Shown here: positions 28,294 through 37,593 of the stretch, piece after piece
Layout: every line of letters begins with the position of its first letter
How positions within the stretch are numbered: the stretch's first letter is position 1
From: Pseudomonas putida
GTDB lineage: Bacteria > Pseudomonadota > Gammaproteobacteria > Pseudomonadales > Pseudomonadaceae
NCBI RefSeq assembly: GCF_028682455.1
Contig: NZ_JANHLD010000001.1
Coordinates: 1,364,001-1,428,000 of the forward strand
Length of the DNA stretch: 64,000 nucleotides
Direction: 5' to 3'
Program-made: the position numbers and the translations under genes
Notes under the pieces: model-generated
The model's input: only the letters and a program-made list of their open reading frames with translations
Databases searched by the model: none
What the model was told of the DNA's origin: nothing

Positions 28294-28349
28294 CTTCGCG
28301 GGGCAAGCCCGCTCCTACAGAGTGTGTGGGGGCGAGCTTGCCGCGCAAC
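28294..28349. repeat. Degenerate REP pair between ispA and dxs
   Basis: The left arm TTCGCGGGGCAAGCCCGCTC is intact while the right arm (GGGGGCGAGCTTGCCGCGC) has several changes. It shows that this unit is older or under weaker selection than the near-perfect copies at 9070, 26263 and 60720. Confidence 0.75.
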
Positions 28350-28354
28350 AGGCC

Positions 28355-29242
28355 TTAATTACGGCGCTCGACGATATACCGCGCCAATTCGCGCAGCGGT
28401 TCAGCTGCCGCGTCAAATGGCCGCAGGGCATGCAAGGCCTGGTCGCGCAATTCCAGGGCGTAGGCCTTGGCGGCGTCCAGCCCGAGCAGCGCGGGGTAGG
28501 TCGGCTTGTCCCGGGCGATATCGGCGCCCTGGCGTTTGCCCAGGGTTTCGGTATCGCTTTCGACATCGAGAATATCGTCCTGCACCTGGAAGGCCAGGCC
28601 GATGGCCCGGGCGTAGGTCTGCAGGGCTTGCAACTGGAGCTGGTCGGCGCGGGCACTGGCCAGGGCGCCGAGACGGACGCTGGCCTCGATCAGAGCGCCG
28701 GTCTTGTGCCGGTGCATGAACTCAAGGGCGGTCTGGTCAAGCTTGAGCCCTACAGAGCCGAGGTCGATGGCCTGGCCGCCGACCATGCCGGCCGGGCCTG
28801 CGGCCAGGGCCAGGGTCTGGACCATGGCCAGGCGGATCGTGTCGGTTTGCGGGCTCAACTGCGGGTCGAGCAAGGCATGGAAGGCCAGGCTCTGCAGGCC
28901 GTCACCGGCGAGGATCGCGCAGGCTTCGTCGAAGGCTTTGTGGGTGGTTGGCTGGCCGCGGCGCAAGTCGTCATCGTCCATGGCCGGCAGGTCGTCATGT
29001 ACCAGCGAGTAGGCGTGAATCAGCTCCACGGCGCAGGCGGCGCCGTTGGCGTGCTCAGGCGCTATGCCAAGGGCCTCGCAGGCGGCGTAGGCAAGCAGCG
29101 GGCGCACCCGCTTGCCGCCGTTCATGACGCTGTAGCGCATGGCCGCGTACAGGCGATCCAGTTCGGGCGAGGGTGCCACGAACAGTTGTTCGAGTGCCGC
29201 GTCGACGCGGGCCTGGCTGTTGGCCTGGTACTGAGCAATCAT
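28355..29242 (-). CDS. ispA: Farnesyl diphosphate synthase (polyprenyl synthetase)
   Basis: This 295-aa enzyme condenses IPP with DMAPP/GPP. The first aspartate-rich motif is [16 protein letters not shown] (about residue 82-97) and the second is [24 protein letters not shown] (about 225-245). [15 protein letters not shown] is also typical. ATG 29242 overlaps the xseB stop by 4 bp. Confidence 0.95.
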   Translation of the reverse strand: MIAQYQANSQARVDAALEQLFVAPSPELDRLYAAMRYSVMNGGKRVRPLLAYAACEALGIAPEHANGAACAVELIHAYSLVHDDLPAMDDDDLRRGQPTTHKAFDEACAILAGDGLQSLAFHALLDPQLSPQTDTIRLAMVQTLALAAGPAGMVGGQAIDLGSVGLKLDQTALEFMHRHKTGALIEASVRLGALASARADQLQLQALQTYARAIGLAFQVQDDILDVESDTETLGKRQGADIARDKPTYPALLGLDAAKAYALELRDQALHALRPFDAAAEPLRELARYIVERRN

Positions 29243-29481
29243 TCTGCCTGGTCCGCATCGAAAGGTTCTGCAGCCAGTTCACCATCGCGCTCCAGCAGCA
29301 CCTGGACCTTCTGCTCGGCCTGGGCCAGTGCACTCTGGCAATCGCGGGTCAGGCTGATTCCTTGCTCGAACGCGGCCAGCGAATCTTCCAGCGACAGCTC
29401 ACCGTTCTCCAGGCGCTCGACCAGGGTTTGCAGATCGGCGAGGGATTGCTCGAAATCAATAGAGGCTTTTTTTCGGGCCAT
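29239..29481 (-). CDS. xseB: Exodeoxyribonuclease VII small subunit
   Basis: This 80-aa protein has the XseB pattern [37 protein letters not shown] followed by a charged coil. It pairs with XseA (elsewhere) to form ExoVII. It is translationally coupled to ispA, as in E. coli. Confidence 0.95.
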   Translation of the reverse strand: MARKKASIDFEQSLADLQTLVERLENGELSLEDSLAAFEQGISLTRDCQSALAQAEQKVQVLLERDGELAAEPFDADQAE

Positions 29482-29807
29482 GGCGGCTGTCTCGGTGGCG
29501 GTATAAACGGCGCGACACTAGCAGAGCAGGGCGGGGGGAGCAAATCGACAGGGGAAAAGGAGAGGCGGGGACGACTCCGGGTTGGCTTGCGGCGCCCCAT
29601 GGAGTCGTCATCCCGGCCCTCGAAAAGAGGCAAATCCAGATGCCGGAAGGCACCTGCTCAGCATGTGCCGGCTGGCGTTTTGCCAGCCGCGATTCGGTCC
29701 TCTGAAATACACCTTAGACGCTGTCTGTTGTACTGTAAATTTTTTGCAACGCAATCCGTTCAACCGAGGTAGCGAGCGTGTCTTCGGGACGAGCTCAGGG
29801 GTATGAC
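29482..29807. other. Intergenic stretch between xseB and rtcB
   Basis: This 326-bp gap holds divergent promoters. A strong eight-base-pair hairpin, CGGCTGGC/GCCAGCCG around GTTTT, lies at 29669-29689. From about 29700 the sequence becomes AT-rich (CTGTAAATTTTTTGC), a plausible rtcB promoter. No convincing ORF is visible. The hairpin could be a terminator for an unseen short RNA or part of a 5' leader. Confidence 0.4.
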
Positions 29808-31013
29808 ATGAACCTGCTGGAAGTGGCTGACGGCAAACCGATCAAGCTCTGGACCCAAGGCGTGCCGGTGGAAGCCGAAGCCCGCCAGCAACTGTTCAAC
29901 ACCGCCAGAATGCCGTTTATCTTCAAGCATCTGGCGGTGATGCCCGATGTGCATCTGGGCAAAGGCTCGACCATCGGCAGTGTGATCCCCACCCTGGGCG
30001 CGATCATCCCTGCGGCCGTGGGTGTGGACATCGGCTGCGGCATGATCGCCGCGTGCACCTCGCTGCATGCCCGCGACTTGCCAGACAACCTGCACCGCTT
30101 GCGCAGCGCCATCGAGCAGGCCGTCCCCCACGGCAAGACCTTCGGCCGCCGCGACCAGGGTGCCTGGGACAAGGTGCCGGCGCACGCCGATCGTGCCTGG
30201 CAGGATCTCGCCACGCGCTTCAAGTCCATTACCGACAAATACCCCACGCTGGAACGCACCAACAACCGTGCGCACCTGGGCACCCTGGGCGGCGGCAATC
30301 ACTTCATCGAGGTCTGCCTGGATGAAGCCGAGCGCGTCTGGTTCATGCTCCACAGTGGCTCGCGCGGCGTGGGCAATGCCATTGGCAACCTGTTTATCCA
30401 ACTGGCCCAGGCCGACATGCGCCAGCACATCGCCAATCTCCCGGATAAAGACCTGGCCTACTTCAAAGAAGGCAGCCGGCATTTTGCCGACTATGTCGAA
30501 GCCGTCGAATGGGCCCAGGACTTTGCCCGCCAGAACCGCGCCCTGATGATGCACGCGGTGATCGGTGCCGCGCGCCAGGTACTGGGCAAACCTTTTGATG
30601 CCAGCCTTGAGGCGGTGAACTGCCATCACAACTATGTGCAGCGCGAACGGCACTTCGGCGAGGACATCCTGGTGACCCGCAAGGGCGCGGTGTCAGCGCA
30701 AAAGGGGCAGATGGGCATCATTCCAGGCTCGATGGGCGCGAAAAGCTTCATCGTTCGCGGCCTGGGCAATCCGGAATCGTTCTGTTCCTGCAGCCATGGG
30801 GCGGGGCGCGTGATGAGCCGCACCAGGGCCAGGCAGCAGTTCACGGTGCAGGATCAGGTGCGCGCCACTGCTCACGTCGAGTGTCGGAAAGACAAGGACG
30901 TGATCGATGAGATTCCCATGGCCTACAAGGATATTGATGCGGTGATGCAGGCGCAGCGTGATCTGGTGGAGGTGGTGCATACGTTGCGGCAGGTGGTGTG
31001 CGTCAAGGGTTAG
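29808..31013 (+). CDS. rtcB: RNA-splicing ligase RtcB
   Basis: This 401-aa GTP/Mn-dependent ligase joins 2',3'-cyclic phosphate to 5'-OH RNA ends. Conserved motifs: FKHLAVMPDVHLGKGSTIGSV, GVDIGCGM (metal ligands), LGGGNHFIEV, LHSGSRGVG, VNCHHNYV and CSHGAGRVMSR with the guanylated His near residue 330. ATG 29808 aligns with the E. coli start (MNxxLL...). No RtcA or RtcR is beside it, so it is an orphan copy. Confidence 0.96.
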   Translation: MNLLEVADGKPIKLWTQGVPVEAEARQQLFNTARMPFIFKHLAVMPDVHLGKGSTIGSVIPTLGAIIPAAVGVDIGCGMIAACTSLHARDLPDNLHRLRSAIEQAVPHGKTFGRRDQGAWDKVPAHADRAWQDLATRFKSITDKYPTLERTNNRAHLGTLGGGNHFIEVCLDEAERVWFMLHSGSRGVGNAIGNLFIQLAQADMRQHIANLPDKDLAYFKEGSRHFADYVEAVEWAQDFARQNRALMMHAVIGAARQVLGKPFDASLEAVNCHHNYVQRERHFGEDILVTRKGAVSAQKGQMGIIPGSMGAKSFIVRGLGNPESFCSCSHGAGRVMSRTRARQQFTVQDQVRATAHVECRKDKDVIDEIPMAYKDIDAVMQAQRDLVEVVHTLRQVVCVKG

Positions 31014-31068
31014 GCAATGAGGGCAGCGCTGGAGCTGCCCTCGTTCAATGCCCGTTCAGCCGTGGCCG

Positions 31069-32160
31069 TCAAGGCAACTTGCCTTCGGCGCACCATTGTT
31101 CCCATTCACCAAGTTGCTCGTTGTTGATCATCGCGTCTTCACCGACTTCCGCGCGATAAGCGCTCATCCAGGCATCCTGGCAGGTCTCGGTAGAGACCGC
31201 TGCAACCGTGGCGAGCCCAGGCGATGCGGTCTCCTTCACGCCATTGACCCAGCGTTCGTCGCCTTCAAGCTGGCCGGTTTGCGGGCTGTACGACTGGATG
31301 TGCCCGTCAGGAACGAGGTTGCCCGGATAATCGCTGTAGAAGTCCTCATCCTCGGCTTGCTCGGTACGCACGAGCTTTATTTCCTGGAGCAACGTTCCAT
31401 CCAGCGGACTGAACTGCCTGACCCATCCAGAAACAGCGGTACCATTTTCGTAGACTACTTCGGAGGCCTGCTGGACAAGTTCGGTGTGCAGCGTGTTTTT
31501 ATAAGCCTTCTGTACACCATCCAGCTGGCCGTCTTTGTAGTTCTGTTCTGCTTCTACGTAGGTCTTCAGGCTGCCGACAAAGTAGCCGTATTTAATCTGT
31601 GCGCCGTGCAGTTGGCCGTTGGCGTAGCTGTGCTTGCCTCCTGAGTCGGTCTCGTAGCCGCTGAATTTCTTGCCATCGTTCCAGCTGAGTTCGGTAAGCA
31701 CCTTGCTTCCATCGGTGCTCCAGCGGGTTTCCTTGCCATCAGGCTTGCCCTCTGCGAACGTTTGTTGATGCGTCATTACGCCGTTCTGGTACTCCTCGGC
31801 AACGCCGTCCTGGCGACCGTTCTTCCAGTTCTTGACCGATAGTCTGGTACCTGACTTGGCGTCGTAGACAGTTTCCGTGCCGTTCTTATTGCCTGCCGCG
31901 TACTCGACTTCGTAAACCTTCTGAGCGTTATAGAAACATTCGCTTTTGCCGCTGTAGCGTCCCTTTTCTATTTGAGTGTTACAGAGGGCTGGAATGCCTG
32001 GCAGGCCGATTGGCATATTGATGACTCGGCCACTGAAGGGATCAGTGTCTGCGTACTTGTAGATCAGGCCGTTTCTGGTCATCACTTCGGCGTTGTCGAT
32101 TTCGGCAGTACAGCCAGTGAGCACAACGGCACTTAAAGCGGCTACAAGTAGATTTCTCAT
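31069..32160 (-). CDS. YwqK/MORN-like repeat lipoprotein
   Basis: This 363-aa protein starts MRNLLVAALSAVVLTGCTA, a clear lipobox (LTGC, Cys about residue 17). The body has repeated E-x-Y-K/QNG-x-x-x-G-x-x-x-x-Y units (KNGRQDGVAEEYQNG, EGKPDGKETRW, KDGQLDGVQKAYKN), as in YwqK-type antitoxin-like proteins. No toxin gene adjoins, so antitoxin function is doubtful. ATG 32160 follows GGAATACAAC. Confidence 0.75.
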   Translation of the reverse strand: MRNLLVAALSAVVLTGCTAEIDNAEVMTRNGLIYKYADTDPFSGRVINMPIGLPGIPALCNTQIEKGRYSGKSECFYNAQKVYEVEYAAGNKNGTETVYDAKSGTRLSVKNWKNGRQDGVAEEYQNGVMTHQQTFAEGKPDGKETRWSTDGSKVLTELSWNDGKKFSGYETDSGGKHSYANGQLHGAQIKYGYFVGSLKTYVEAEQNYKDGQLDGVQKAYKNTLHTELVQQASEVVYENGTAVSGWVRQFSPLDGTLLQEIKLVRTEQAEDEDFYSDYPGNLVPDGHIQSYSPQTGQLEGDERWVNGVKETASPGLATVAAVSTETCQDAWMSAYRAEVGEDAMINNEQLGEWEQWCAEGKLP

Positions 32161-32253
32161 GTTGTATTCCATATCGATGAGCATCTTGAGGAGCCGGGAA
32201 GTTTCGAGGCTACGACGAGTGATGTCAATGTAATGGCGCCTGTAACCGGTCAT

Positions 32254-33195
32254 TCAGCTCGGAGTGAGTGAGCCGCGCTGTAGCTCCTGGGTGGTATCGA
32301 TGATGAAGCTGCGTAGCCAGCGGTTGTGCGGGTCGTCATTGTGTTCCACGTCCCAGACCATGAACACCCGGAACGCCGGGACGAAAATGGGTACCGGGCT
32401 TACGGTCAAGCGTGCGATTCGCGCATAAGACAGCGCCGCGAAGGTAGGCAGGGTGGCGATCACGTCACTGTGCACCAGGGTTGCCAAGGCACCACTGAAA
32501 TGGGTGAACGACGCCGATACGCGGCGGGCGACGCCTTCGCTTTCCAGTAGGTCGTCCACGAAGCCGCGGCGGCCATCGAAGGAAATCCTCACATGCTCGT
32601 GCATGAGGTATTCATCCCGGGTGAGCGGGCTTTTCAAGTTGAGCCGGGGGCCGTCGTACAAGCAGGAATAGGACGACGAGAACAATACCTGCGAGCTGTA
32701 GTGCGAGGTGAGTTCCTTGGGTTCGGAGCACAGCACCAGGTCGATGTCCGGGTCTGCCAGCGATGCTTTCCACAGCGAGCTGTTGCTTTGGTGAAAGGCG
32801 AATTTCACCGAGAGCCCGCGGGCCTTTGCTTCATTGACCAGCCTGGGTGACAGGTAGCTTTCAATGTCATCCGACAGTGCGATGTTGAACACCCGCGTGG
32901 ACGATTCGGCAGAAAACTGCGGGCGTTTGTCCACGATGGCGGCCACCGCAGTCAGCGCTTCGGTCACTTTCGGGGCGATCTCCAACGCCCTTCGCGTGGG
33001 CACCATGCCGGCCCCGGTTCGGATGAACAGCTCATCGTGAAACTGCTCGCGCAGGCGCTTCAGCGAGGAGCTTACAGCCCCTTGGGTGACATGCAGCACC
33101 GCCGCCGTTCGGGTCACGCTGCGCTCGTTCATCAGGCACTGAAAAACGATAAGCAGGTTGAGGTCGATCCTGCTGATATTAGCAACACTAATCAT
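32254..33195 (-). CDS. LysR-family transcriptional regulator
   Basis: The 313-aa protein has an N-terminal winged HTH (RIDLNLLIVFQCLMNERSVTRTAAVLHVTQGAVSSSLKRLREQF, about residue 9-52) and a NodD/NahR-type effector domain. It diverges from the MFS and nitrilase genes with an 87-bp gap that holds a GATTAA/TTAATC inverted repeat, so it probably controls them. Confidence 0.9.
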   Translation of the reverse strand: MISVANISRIDLNLLIVFQCLMNERSVTRTAAVLHVTQGAVSSSLKRLREQFHDELFIRTGAGMVPTRRALEIAPKVTEALTAVAAIVDKRPQFSAESSTRVFNIALSDDIESYLSPRLVNEAKARGLSVKFAFHQSNSSLWKASLADPDIDLVLCSEPKELTSHYSSQVLFSSSYSCLYDGPRLNLKSPLTRDEYLMHEHVRISFDGRRGFVDDLLESEGVARRVSASFTHFSGALATLVHSDVIATLPTFAALSYARIARLTVSPVPIFVPAFRVFMVWDVEHNDDPHNRWLRSFIIDTTQELQRGSLTPS

Positions 33196-33216
33196 GGCTA
33201 TCTCTAGTATTCGTTT

Positions 33217-33243
33217 GATTAATTTGCCTGCGCATTCTTAATC
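33217..33243. promoter_or_regulatory. Candidate LysR operator
   Basis: GATTAA and TTAATC form an inverted repeat with a 15-bp spacer in the divergent gap between the LysR gene and the MFS gene. This matches the usual location of LysR recognition boxes. The inducer is unknown. Confidence 0.4.
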
Positions 33244-33282
33244 TCAAGCTGCGTAAACACAACAATAAACAGGTGGCTCGGG

Positions 33283-34608
33283 ATGCAAGATTCAATAGTG
33301 CAATCGGTAAAAGGTGAGCGCGCCGTCTCATCAAGCGACGCAGCAGAGCTGCGCAAGCGGGCCATTGCCGTTGGCATTGGCAACTTCATGGAATGGTTCG
33401 ACTTTGCCATTTACGGCTACTTTGCCGCCGTGATCGGGCAGTTGTTCTTTCCTTCCACGGCACCGGGTGTCTCCTTGCTGTCCTCCCTGGCGGTTTTCGC
33501 CGTGGGTTTCCTCTCACGCCCCTTGGGCGCCGTTGTGCTCGGACCGATAGGTGACAAGCTGGGGCGTCGCGCCGTGTTGATCATCACCGTGTTCGGCATG
33601 GGGCTGGCCACCACCCTGATCGGCCTGCTGCCCGACTACGCGAGCATTGGTATCGCCGCACCGATCCTGTTGGTGGCCTTGCGCTTCTTGCAGGGGATGA
33701 TGGTGGGGGGCGAGTGGTCCAGCGCCGGGATCTACATCGTAGAAAGCGCCCCGGCCAATCGCCGTGCCACGGCTGCGAGCGTGATCACGGGCACCGCAGG
33801 GGCTGCATTTTTGTGTGGTACGGCTATCGCCGCGATCATCACGGCGAGCCTGTCGGATGCCGACCTGATGGCGTGGGGCTGGCGCGTGCCTTTTGTCGCC
33901 TCCATTGTCATGGCCGGTGTGGCCATGTACATCCGCCGCAAGCTGGGCGACACGCCGGTGTATGAAGCGCTCGAGCACAAGCGTGCCACCAACGCCCTCG
34001 AGCCGGTGTCGCGTCAGGCCAAGCAGCGAGCCTTCGTGATTTCTTTCGCCTTCTCGGCGCTGTTCGGCGTGTCGCTGTACTACTTCATCACCTACGCCAA
34101 CACCCACCTGACCCAAACCGTAGGCCTGGGCAAGTCCACCGCCCTGTGGTTGTGCAGTGTGGCGCTGGTGCTCTACACCCTGTTCAACCCCATCGTGGGG
34201 CGCCTGAGTGATCGTTTTGGCCGTCGCCCGTTCGTGCTGGCATCGGCGGCGGGGCTGACGCTACTGGCCTATCCGGTATTCCTGCTGATGAACACCGGCA
34301 GTTTCGCCGCGATCCTGCTCGGGCTGGTGATCATGGCCGTGCTGGTGGCCATTACCGCAGTGATGGATGTGGTGCTGCTGGTGGAAGTGTTCCCGGCTTC
34401 GATTCGCTCTACTGGCGCCGCGGTGGGGCACAACGTCGCGCTGGCGCTGCTCGCCGGGCCAGGACCGTTCATTGCCGTGGCTCTTATCCAGGCTACCCAC
34501 AACCCGAACATCCCCGCTGCGTATCTGGCCGGCGTCTCGCTGATCTGCTTCATCGTGTTGTGGTTCCTGTTGCCGGAAACCAAGGACCGCGACATCACGC
34601 GCGGTTGA
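33283..34608 (+). CDS. MFS metabolite:H+ symporter (MHS family)
   Basis: This 441-aa membrane protein has about 12 transmembrane segments. The N-terminal NFMEWFDFAIYGYFAAVIGQLFFP and GPIGDKLGRRAVLI, and the later GRLSDRFGRRP loop, are features of the MHS subfamily (ProP, KgtP, ShiA). It lies between a LysR regulator and a nitrilase, so a nitrile or its carboxylate product is a reasonable substrate. Confidence 0.88.
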   Translation: MQDSIVQSVKGERAVSSSDAAELRKRAIAVGIGNFMEWFDFAIYGYFAAVIGQLFFPSTAPGVSLLSSLAVFAVGFLSRPLGAVVLGPIGDKLGRRAVLIITVFGMGLATTLIGLLPDYASIGIAAPILLVALRFLQGMMVGGEWSSAGIYIVESAPANRRATAASVITGTAGAAFLCGTAIAAIITASLSDADLMAWGWRVPFVASIVMAGVAMYIRRKLGDTPVYEALEHKRATNALEPVSRQAKQRAFVISFAFSALFGVSLYYFITYANTHLTQTVGLGKSTALWLCSVALVLYTLFNPIVGRLSDRFGRRPFVLASAAGLTLLAYPVFLLMNTGSFAAILLGLVIMAVLVAITAVMDVVLLVEVFPASIRSTGAAVGHNVALALLAGPGPFIAVALIQATHNPNIPAAYLAGVSLICFIVLWFLLPETKDRDITRG

Positions 34609-34641
34609 TGCCGACTCTCATTACCCTTCAAGGAAAGACCC

Positions 34642-35574
34642 ATGACCAAGGTTGCTGTTGTTCAAGCTTCATCCATTCCGTTCGAACCCCAACTGAGTGC
34701 CGAGAAAGCTGCGGGGCTGATACGCGAGTCTGCAGCGCAAGGCGTCGAACTTGCCGTGTTTCCCGAGGCGTTTCTCGGCGGATACCCCAAGGGCGCGGCG
34801 TTCGGCACAGTGGTTGGCAGCCGCAGCGATGTAGGCCGGGCCCAGTACCTGCGTTATGTACAGGGCGCCGTCAACCTGGACGGCCCCGAACTGGCCGGAC
34901 TCTGCGATGTAGTCAATGAAACCGGTGTGCACGTGGTGATGGGCATCATCGAACGCCTGGGGCGCACCTTGTATTGCACCGCGGTAACCCTGGCACCGGG
35001 CAAGGGCGTTGCGGGCTATCACCGCAAACTCATGCCCACCGGCCAGGAACGCATCATCTGGGGTTTCGGCGATGGTTCAAGCATTGCCCCGGTGGATACC
35101 CCGTTTGGCCGGTTGGGCACTGTCATCTGCTGGGAAAACTACATGCCGGCCTTGCGCCAGGCGATGTACGCCCAGGGCACCGAGATCTACTGCGCCCCCA
35201 CGGCAGATGACCGCCCCACCTGGGCTTCATCCATGGTCCACATCGCGCTCGAAGGACGCGTACCGGTGCTGTCAGCCTGCCAGGCGATCACCCTGGGCGA
35301 GTACCCGGCAGCCTATCGGGAAGACTTCGGCCTTACAGCCGGGGAAGGGGACTACATCATGCACGGCGGCAGCATGATCGTCAGTGCCACTGGACAGGTG
35401 CTGGCGGGGCCGGTGTTTGATCAGGAAGCCATTCTGTACGCCGAGATCGACCTGACCGTGGGGCAGGCCAGCAACCTTGATTTTGATGTGTGTGGGCACT
35501 ATGCACGGCCGGATGTGTTCACGCTGAAGGTGAATACGGCGGCGATGAAGGCGGTGGTGTTCGAGGGGGATTGA
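34642..35574 (+). CDS. Nitrilase (aliphatic/aryl-acetonitrilase type)
   Basis: This 310-aa carbon-nitrogen hydrolase has the catalytic triad: Glu in VFPEAFLGGYPKG (about residue 42), Lys in YHRKLMPTGQERIIWG (about 128) and Cys in VICWENYMP (about 163). Trp-Glu after the Cys is typical of true nitrilases as opposed to amidases. It follows the MFS gene by 33 bp with AAGGAAAGACCC before ATG. Its terminator is the left island repeat. Confidence 0.92.
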   Translation: MTKVAVVQASSIPFEPQLSAEKAAGLIRESAAQGVELAVFPEAFLGGYPKGAAFGTVVGSRSDVGRAQYLRYVQGAVNLDGPELAGLCDVVNETGVHVVMGIIERLGRTLYCTAVTLAPGKGVAGYHRKLMPTGQERIIWGFGDGSSIAPVDTPFGRLGTVICWENYMPALRQAMYAQGTEIYCAPTADDRPTWASSMVHIALEGRVPVLSACQAITLGEYPAAYREDFGLTAGEGDYIMHGGSMIVSATGQVLAGPVFDQEAILYAEIDLTVGQASNLDFDVCGHYARPDVFTLKVNTAAMKAVVFEGD

Positions 35575-35586
35575 AAACAGGCGGGC

Positions 35587-35613
35587 ATTAAAAAGCCGGC
35601 TTGTGGCCGGCTT
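35587..35613. repeat. Left island direct repeat (attL), also nitrilase terminator
   Basis: This 27-bp sequence contains the hairpin AAGCCGGC/GCCGGCTT and is followed by TTTAT, so it doubles as a Rho-independent terminator for the nitrilase gene. An identical copy lies at 46886-46912. Duplication of a terminator stem is a common outcome of site-specific integration at the 3' end of a transcription unit. Confidence 0.8.
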
Positions 35614-35864
35614 TATCATTTATTTAAAATATTGATTTATAAAGATATTTTATAATTTACTATTTTTGTCCCCCCATTTATCCCCCACACTGACATTGCG
35701 TAAGGAACTGCGCATGGAAGGACGAAGCTTGGATGCGGATTGGACTGAACGTCCGCGTCCCTCGTCGATAGCCGGTTAGGTCTCGGTATCGAGTAGGGTG
35801 TCTATTCCCAGATGACATACAGATTTCTGGAAGACTGCGATATACAATCTCGCTTCAAATTCAG

Positions 35865-36263
35865 TTGATAAGCAATTTGCTCATTACAAGCTTTCTGCAA
35901 TGGATTGACGATAAAACGAACGGGGAATGGTGGGTCTACGCCAAACGACTATCGGCCAACGACACTGGGCTTACAGGGGGCAACGGGGTTGGCATTTATG
36001 TGCCCCAGACTGTCGCAACCGCTGCTTTACCCTCAATCGCGCGTCCTGCGTCCAAGAATCCTAGCTGCCTGCTGAAAGCACAGGTCACCTCGCATGGGTT
36101 CTCACTCCCCGTTATTGCTTGCTGGTGTCAGCGCTTTCAAACTCAGCGGCTGGACGGTTTACTCAATAAGCCAGGTCGGGGCCGTAAACCGTTTCTGCCC
36201 CTTGAAGCTGTGCGTCGCGTCCTTGAACAAGTCACTCGCAGTGGAGCACTTCTCCAAGCCTAA
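35865..36263 (+). pseudogene. Chimeric remnant: EcoRII N-domain fused to IS630-type transposase fragment
   Basis: The 132-codon ORF starts with a segment resembling the effector-binding (B3-like) domain of EcoRII-type restriction enzymes: WWVYAKRLSANDTGLTGG then VGIYVPQTV (about residue 22-48). From about residue 82 it switches to an IS630-family helix-turn-helix: WCQRFQTQRLDGLLNKPGRGRKP. Neither part is complete: no EcoRII catalytic domain and no transposase DDE. It looks like a deletion fusion. Confidence 0.65.
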
Positions 36264-36333
36264 AACTCGAGAGGTGTTGCGTCTCAAATTCAAGATGGGT
36301 GCTGTCTGCGCGACAGGTCGCCACCAGTTCACT

Positions 36334-37206
36334 TCAGTTGTACAGCCAGGGCTCCAACTCACCCAGGTTCTTCACCACAATTTGCTGCGCTTCTGGCCGG
36401 GGCTCCATTTTTGTTGGGTCGATCTGATAACGCTGCAATACATATTTCACCAGCGCCCTGCGAGTAGGTATCAGTAATTGGCCATTCAGCATGCCGAAAT
36501 CGGCTTCAATGATCGCCTTCTGCTCATCTGTTAGTCGCGAATCGGGCTCGATGACCAATGTTACTTCGGCATTCCAGGCCTCATCCTCTTCAATCACATT
36601 CTTGGATTTTCCTTCCAGGATGGGGGCTCCGCGCAATCGACTAAGTACAAAGTCGCGATACTGGCCGTTCTTCTCGCAATAGGCGCGTGCATGCCAACGC
36701 ATACCGGTATAGACCAAGGTGTGTGGTGCGATGAGCCGGCCTTCTGGGGCGGGGTTGTTTAGTGACACATAGTCGATATCCAGGCGTAGGTGGTCGCGGC
36801 AAGCCTTGAGCAGCGGTCTAAGAATCTCCGGCTTGATTGAGCGATCTGGCACCTCCAGCACCTTGGTGTGGGCATAGGCCAGCGCCAGGCCTTCGATGTG
36901 CGGGGCTCGCTCGTTGTTCTGATAAAGCAGGTGCAGATAGGCACTGGCGCTGTCGTCGATGAACAGCGGCTTGAACTGCGTGCTCGGGACGTAGCCCTTG
37001 AGCTGCTTGTCATATGTCAAGTTTCGGGGCGCATGTTCGGTGATGTAGGTATTGATGTCTTTCGACGCCTGCTGGCGGCTGATGCCGAAGCTCTGGATCA
37101 AGTGTCCCGTGGTCAGCCGGCCCTCCCACCAGGCAACGGTCTCAATCAAACGATAGCGAAGTGCCAGATCCCAGCGGACTTGTTCGATCGACTGCTTGCG
37201 TTTCAT
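36334..37206 (-). CDS. WYL-domain transcriptional regulator (BrxR/CapW-like)
   Basis: This 290-aa protein has an N-terminal winged helix (WWEGRLTTGHLIQSFGISRQQASKDINTY, about residue 26-54), a WYL domain (about 125-200, with HTLVYTGMRWHARAYCEKNGQYRDFVLSR) and a C-terminal dimerisation region. Size and layout match BrxR/CapW repressors found with BREX, CBASS and other defence genes. It diverges from a membrane-protein/ADP-ribosylglycohydrolase pair, which it probably controls. Confidence 0.82.
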   Translation of the reverse strand: MKRKQSIEQVRWDLALRYRLIETVAWWEGRLTTGHLIQSFGISRQQASKDINTYITEHAPRNLTYDKQLKGYVPSTQFKPLFIDDSASAYLHLLYQNNERAPHIEGLALAYAHTKVLEVPDRSIKPEILRPLLKACRDHLRLDIDYVSLNNPAPEGRLIAPHTLVYTGMRWHARAYCEKNGQYRDFVLSRLRGAPILEGKSKNVIEEDEAWNAEVTLVIEPDSRLTDEQKAIIEADFGMLNGQLLIPTRRALVKYVLQRYQIDPTKMEPRPEAQQIVVKNLGELEPWLYN

Positions 37207-37242
37207 AACCTCTCCATGTGCGCGAATACTTTACCTGTATAA

Positions 37243-37257
37243 GTCTACATTCTAGAC
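37243..37257. promoter_or_regulatory. Candidate WYL-regulator operator
   Basis: GTCTACATTCTAGAC is an inverted repeat with five-base perfect arms in the divergent gap between the WYL gene and the small membrane protein. ACCTGT occurs on both sides (37233 and 37256). Placement suits autorepression plus control of the divergent pair. Confidence 0.4.
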
Positions 37258-37325
37258 CTGTCGCTAATCACTACATATCGTGTGTTTGTCTTTTAGATGA
37301 ATTGAATTCACGGAAGGAGGTGGGC

Positions 37326-37583
37326 ATGAGTATGTCGGAAGCAGTTTCGACGGGTGCATTGGTGATGATGGGGGCAATCCTGCTGGTGCTTCTGCTGCAG
37401 TGCCTGAGGTTGCGTGAACTCTGGCAAATGGCTCTAGGCTTCCAAAAGGACGTGCGCTGGGCGCGGATTTGGGAAATGGAAAACCGGGAACTGCGTTCGG
37501 CGCTGCGAGCTGAGAAAGCGGACATCGAGCAGTTGCAAAGAAAGCTGGTGATTTTGCAGGAATTGATCCCAGCAGAGGGATAA
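37326..37583 (+). CDS. Small single-pass membrane protein with coiled coil
   Basis: This 85-aa protein has one membrane helix (ALVMMGAILLVLLLQCLRL, about residue 10-28) and a charged coiled coil (ENRELRSALRAEKADIEQLQRKLVILQEL, about 51-79). ATG 37326 has an excellent AAGGAGGTGGG ribosome site. It sits 10 bp before the ADP-ribosylglycohydrolase gene and is likely its membrane partner or regulator. No family recognised. Confidence 0.72.
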   Translation: MSMSEAVSTGALVMMGAILLVLLLQCLRLRELWQMALGFQKDVRWARIWEMENRELRSALRAEKADIEQLQRKLVILQELIPAEG

Positions 37584-37593
37584 GGGAAAGGAC

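Noticed and set aside
29669-29689. Hairpin upstream of rtcB as a Y-RNA or RtcB substrate RNA
   Set aside because: Only a single short stem-loop is visible; nothing supports a structured Y-like RNA.
31069-32160. YwqK-like protein as half of a toxin-antitoxin pair
   Set aside because: Neighbours are RtcB (convergent) and a LysR regulator; no toxin-like gene is adjacent.
35614-35864. Possible CRISPR or regulatory RNA in the AT-rich left junction
   Set aside because: No repeat-spacer pattern; the only short ORF (MEGRSLDAD..., 21 codons) has no support.
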